A DNA stretch of 8,294 bases from Bacillota bacterium (GTDB lineage Bacteria; Bacillota; Clostridia; Acetivibrionales; DSM-1351). The position numbers were made by a program, and so were the translations under genes. The stretch is from contig JAEZFR010000429.1 in assembly GCA_023417285.1 (NCBI GenBank), positions 1-8,294 on the forward strand, read 5' to 3'. Positions 5,851 to 8,294 of the stretch are shown here, piece after piece. The number at the start of each line of letters is the position of its first letter. Position 1 is the stretch's first letter. The notes under the pieces are model-generated. The model searched no databases. It saw only the letters and a program-made list of their open reading frames with translations, and was not told the origin of the DNA.

Positions 5851-6522
5851 ATGAGCAGTGAAAAGATTTTAGTTGTTGATGGCAACAGTATACTAAATAG
5901 GGCCTTCTATGGATTGAGCAAAACAGCCATGCTTACTACAGCTGACGGACTATATACAAATGCTGTTTTTGGTTTTCTAAATATATTACAAAAGTTCCTC
6001 AATGAAGAAAAGCCTAAATATGTTTGTGTTGCGTTTGATTTAAAGGCACCTACCTTTAGGCATATTGAGTATGAGCAATATAAGGCGCACAGAAAAGGTA
6101 TGCCAGACGAGCTCAGAGTACAGGTACCATTGGTAAAGGAATTATTGGACGCCTTATCAATTGCCAGGGTTGAGATAGAAGGGTTTGAAGCAGATGACAT
6201 ATTAGGAACAATATCTCTAAATGCTCAAAAGCAAGGGATCGAAGCTGTTTTACTTACTGGTGATAGGGATTCATTACAACTAGCTTCGGATACTACGAGA
6301 ATTAGGCTTCCTGTGACAAGAGGTAGCCAAACGGAGACAGAGGAATACGATGTTGCGAGGATACTAGAAAAATACGGCGTAAGTCCCAATCAGCTTATTG
6401 ATGTAAAAGGCTTAATGGGGGACACCTCGGATAATATTCCAGGAGTACCTGGCATAGGCGAGAAAACAGCATTGTCTCTCATTCAAAAGTTCGGAAGCAT
6501 TGAAGCACTTTACGAATATTGA
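5851..6522 (+). CDS. polA: DNA polymerase I, 5' part: 5'-nuclease domain, frame ends early
   Basis: DNA polymerase I fills gaps and removes RNA primers during lagging-strand maturation and repair. This frame gives 223 residues, nearly all of the FEN-like 5'-3' exonuclease. Its metal-binding acids are all visible: D10 (VVDGNS), D63 (VAFDLK), E113/D115/D116 (GFEADD), D138/D140 (LTGDRD) and D191/D194 (GDTSDN). They are followed by the helix-hairpin-helix GVPGIGEKTALSLIQKFGS. The frame runs into TGA at 6520-6522 after ALYEY, whereas the protein clearly continues in another frame (IDQVDKKGVREKL). It begins 32 nt after the anti-sigma gene with no terminator between, so it is probably co-transcribed. 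As a separate peptide it would lack the last part of the nuclease domain. Confidence 0.9.
   Translation: MSSEKILVVDGNSILNRAFYGLSKTAMLTTADGLYTNAVFGFLNILQKFLNEEKPKYVCVAFDLKAPTFRHIEYEQYKAHRKGMPDELRVQVPLVKELLDALSIARVEIEGFEADDILGTISLNAQKQGIEAVLLTGDRDSLQLASDTTRIRLPVTRGSQTETEEYDVARILEKYGVSPNQLIDVKGLMGDTSDNIPGVPGIGEKTALSLIQKFGSIEALYEY
6514..6522 (+). other. polA: Frameshift site within polA
   Basis: The codons read GAA TAT TGA, but the family sequence resumes one base later as ATT GAC CAA (Ile-Asp-Gln) from 6518. The family normally has an Asn-Ile-Asp-like segment here. Restoring two A residues (GAA AAT ATT GAC) gives a perfect ENIDQ reading, so loss of two bases from an A-run is the simplest cause. 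A single inserted T would also account for the frame change. Confidence 0.85.
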
Positions 6523-8294
6523 CCAAGTTGACAAAAAGGGTGTCAGAGAAAAACTTTTAGCAAATAAAGAATTAGCAGAGACAAGTAAAAGACTAGCAAC
6601 TATTCATAGGGAAATTGATAATCTCCATAACTTTGATGTTTTCCTTTCTAAGGAGTATGACAAGCAAAAGCTGTATGCATGCTTTAAAAAACTAGAGTTC
6701 AAATCACTCATCGATAAGTATGGATTAAGCGATGTTCCAGTAACACAAACGGCAGAAAGCCTAAAAACAGAGCATATAAGTATAACTGATATTTCGGAGC
6801 TAGAATCCTATATCAGCGCCATAAAAGAAAGCTCCAAAATGGCGGTTTATTATAATATTTGCGCTACCGGAATAATGGATACATTATGTATTTTTGCATG
6901 CTCAGATGATTATGCTCCTGCAATTATCAATTTCTCTGATAAGCTTAGTTGGCAGCAAGCAATTGGTGTATTAAGAGAAGTGTTTGAAGATAGCAATGTT
7001 AAGATATATGGTCATGATGTAAAGAAACTCATAAAGTTTCTAAAGATAAATGGAATTCATCCCGAAGGTATAGAGTTTGACACCATGATAGGTGGATATT
7101 TGATGGACCCCACAAGGAGTACTTATACGTTGGCTCAACTAGCTGAAGAGTACGCAAAATTTGAGATAGTACCACTTGAACTGCTTTTTGACAAGCATGG
7201 CGCAAGGCTTCCGAATGAGCAGCAAAACAGTGCTGATAATATTCTAGCTGCAGGGGTTACTGCCATTTACAAACTGTCTTTGCGATTAGGCGATATTATT
7301 GATAATAATGGTCAGCATCAGCTTTACTACGACATTGAGCTTCCACTTGTTGAAGTGCTTGCAGATATGGAGCTACATGGCTTTAGGGTTGATGTTGAAA
7401 GTCTGAGAGCTTTTTCAGCTGAGTTGGATAGAATGTTAGTGCTACTTGAAAATGAAATATATATGCTATCAGGTGAGGAATTTAATATTAATTCTCCTAA
7501 ACAATTGGGTGTTGTCTTGTTTGAGAAGCTAAACCTTCCTGTAATCAAAAAGACCAAGACAGGGTATTCAACCGATGCAGAGGTACTAGAGCAGCTTTCA
7601 TATAAACATGAGGTAGTGGAAAGAATTCTAGAATACAGGCAACTGACAAAGCTTAAATCCACATATGCTGAAGGACTATTAAATGTAATTAACCCTGAGA
7701 CGCATAAAATACATTCAAGCTTTAATCAGACAGTTACTGCTACGGGAAGAATAAGCAGCACAGAGCCAAATCTTCAAAACATTCCTATTAAGCTGGAATT
7801 AGGTAGAAAGATCAGAAAGGTATTTATTCCTACCAGTAATGAATATCTTCTGCTTGATGCCGACTATTCTCAAATTGAGCTAAGGGTATTGGCGCATATA
7901 ACATCTGACCCCAATATGATAGCTGCCTTTGTAAACAATGAGGATATTCATACAACTACAGCCTCCAAGGTATTTGGATTAAAGCCTGAAGAGGTGACCC
8001 CTCTCATGAGATCACGAGCTAAAGCCGTTAACTTTGGTATTGTATATGGAATTAGTGATTTCAGCTTATCCAAGGATATTGGCGTAACGAAGAAGGAAGC
8101 CAAGAAATATATCGATGATTACTTAGAAAAGTATAGAAATGTTAGAGAATACATGCATGATATTGTCAGGGATGGAAAAGAAAACGGTTTTGTCACAACC
8201 TTGTTTAACCGCAGAAGATACTTGCCAGAATTAAAATCTAGCAACTTCAATGTAAGGTCCTTCGGTGAGAGAGTGGCAATGAATACGCCTATTC
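6518..8294 (+). CDS. polA: DNA polymerase I, remaining part: inactive proofreading domain plus polymerase domain, cut by window edge
   Basis: This frame is open for 592 codons from the frameshift to the window edge. It starts with the rest of the 5'-nuclease domain, then a 3'-5' exonuclease-like domain (about 6839-7310) in which the DEDD metal-binding acids are gone: MAVYYNICATG replaces the D-x-E motif, and GHDVKKL lacks the Asp of motif II. That is usual in Firmicute enzymes. The polymerase part has TATGRISSTEPNLQNIP, motif A DYSQIELR (catalytic Asp codon at 7862), and motif B R-x3-K-x3-F-x3-Y in RSRAKAVNFGIVYG (8009-8047), with Phe at the position that disfavours dideoxynucleotides. Motif C and roughly 70 C-terminal residues lie beyond the edge. 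The frame has no good start of its own. The first in-frame ATG (6839) has only a weak AGAAAG before it, but would yield a Klenow-like fragment. Confidence 0.9.
   Translation, partial: MDQVDKKGVREKLLANKELAETSKRLATIHREIDNLHNFDVFLSKEYDKQKLYACFKKLEFKSLIDKYGLSDVPVTQTAESLKTEHISITDISELESYISAIKESSKMAVYYNICATGIMDTLCIFACSDDYAPAIINFSDKLSWQQAIGVLREVFEDSNVKIYGHDVKKLIKFLKINGIHPEGIEFDTMIGGYLMDPTRSTYTLAQLAEEYAKFEIVPLELLFDKHGARLPNEQQNSADNILAAGVTAIYKLSLRLGDIIDNNGQHQLYYDIELPLVEVLADMELHGFRVDVESLRAFSAELDRMLVLLENEIYMLSGEEFNINSPKQLGVVLFEKLNLPVIKKTKTGYSTDAEVLEQLSYKHEVVERILEYRQLTKLKSTYAEGLLNVINPETHKIHSSFNQTVTATGRISSTEPNLQNIPIKLELGRKIRKVFIPTSNEYLLLDADYSQIELRVLAHITSDPNMIAAFVNNEDIHTTTASKVFGLKPEEVTPLMRSRAKAVNFGIVYGISDFSLSKDIGVTKKEAKKYIDDYLEKYRNVREYMHDIVRDGKENGFVTTLFNRRRYLPELKSSNFNVRSFGERVAMNTPI

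Noticed and set aside
6511..6525. Programmed +1 frameshift in polA, as in the release factor 2 gene
   Set aside because: TGA followed by C is a weak stop context, but the P-site codon TAT cannot re-pair well on ATT, the CTT-TGA-C slip site is absent and no well-placed strong Shine-Dalgarno stimulator lies just upstream. A two-base loss is simpler.
6839..7310. Loss of proofreading residues in PolA as a novelty
   Set aside because: The degenerate 3'-5' exonuclease domain is the normal state of many Firmicute DNA polymerase I enzymes.

Overview
The window is AT-rich DNA with strong Shine-Dalgarno sites (GGAGGT, AGGGAGGGA). It carries an ECF sigma/zinc-finger anti-sigma pair and a DNA polymerase I whose proofreading domain has lost its catalytic residues. 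Together these point to a low-GC Gram-positive bacterium, most likely a clostridium. A plant-biomass-degrading, Ruminiclostridium-like species is a guess from the secreted beta-helix protein and the overall style; the sequence does not prove it.

Layout, left to right. Positions 1-413 are AT-rich and I see no supportable gene there. Positions 414-2609 (+) encode a 731-residue secreted right-handed beta-helix protein, probably polysaccharide-acting, with a TTG start and a weak terminator after it. Positions 2774-3121 (+) hold only the first 115 codons of murA; the frame stops on a TGA exactly where the catalytic cysteine codon should be, and no murA sequence follows. A short uORF with its own strong ribosome binding site overlaps the murA start. 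Positions 3122-3407 are non-coding: a perfect 14-bp hairpin, a ten-unit tandem array of a 13-17 bp repeat (consensus ATCAGTAAGTAAAA), and a hairpin terminator that serves the minus-strand gene. Positions 3408-3812 (-) encode a stand-alone CheY-like receiver protein. It is divergent from positions 4056-5818 (+), which encode an ECF sigma factor and its membrane-anchored zinc-finger anti-sigma factor 2 nt apart. Only 32 nt later polA begins (5851) and runs off the right edge.

polA is broken here by a frameshift at about 6517. The 5' nuclease part ends at a TGA at 6520-6522, and the rest of the protein continues in the +1-shifted frame to position 8294. A two-base deletion (GAAAATATT to GAATATT) explains it most simply, as either a real mutation or a sequence error.

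How the genes relate. The sigma and anti-sigma genes form a self-contained envelope-signal switch, and polA lies close enough downstream to be co-transcribed, which would tie a DNA repair/replication enzyme to that switch. The receiver protein has no kinase in view. The murA remnant, repeat array and hairpins form a scar-like segment between the secreted protein and the regulatory cluster. The most unusual items are the murA truncation at its active-site codon, the ordered repeat array beside it, and the split polA. I see no clear sign of a complete new defence or mobile system.
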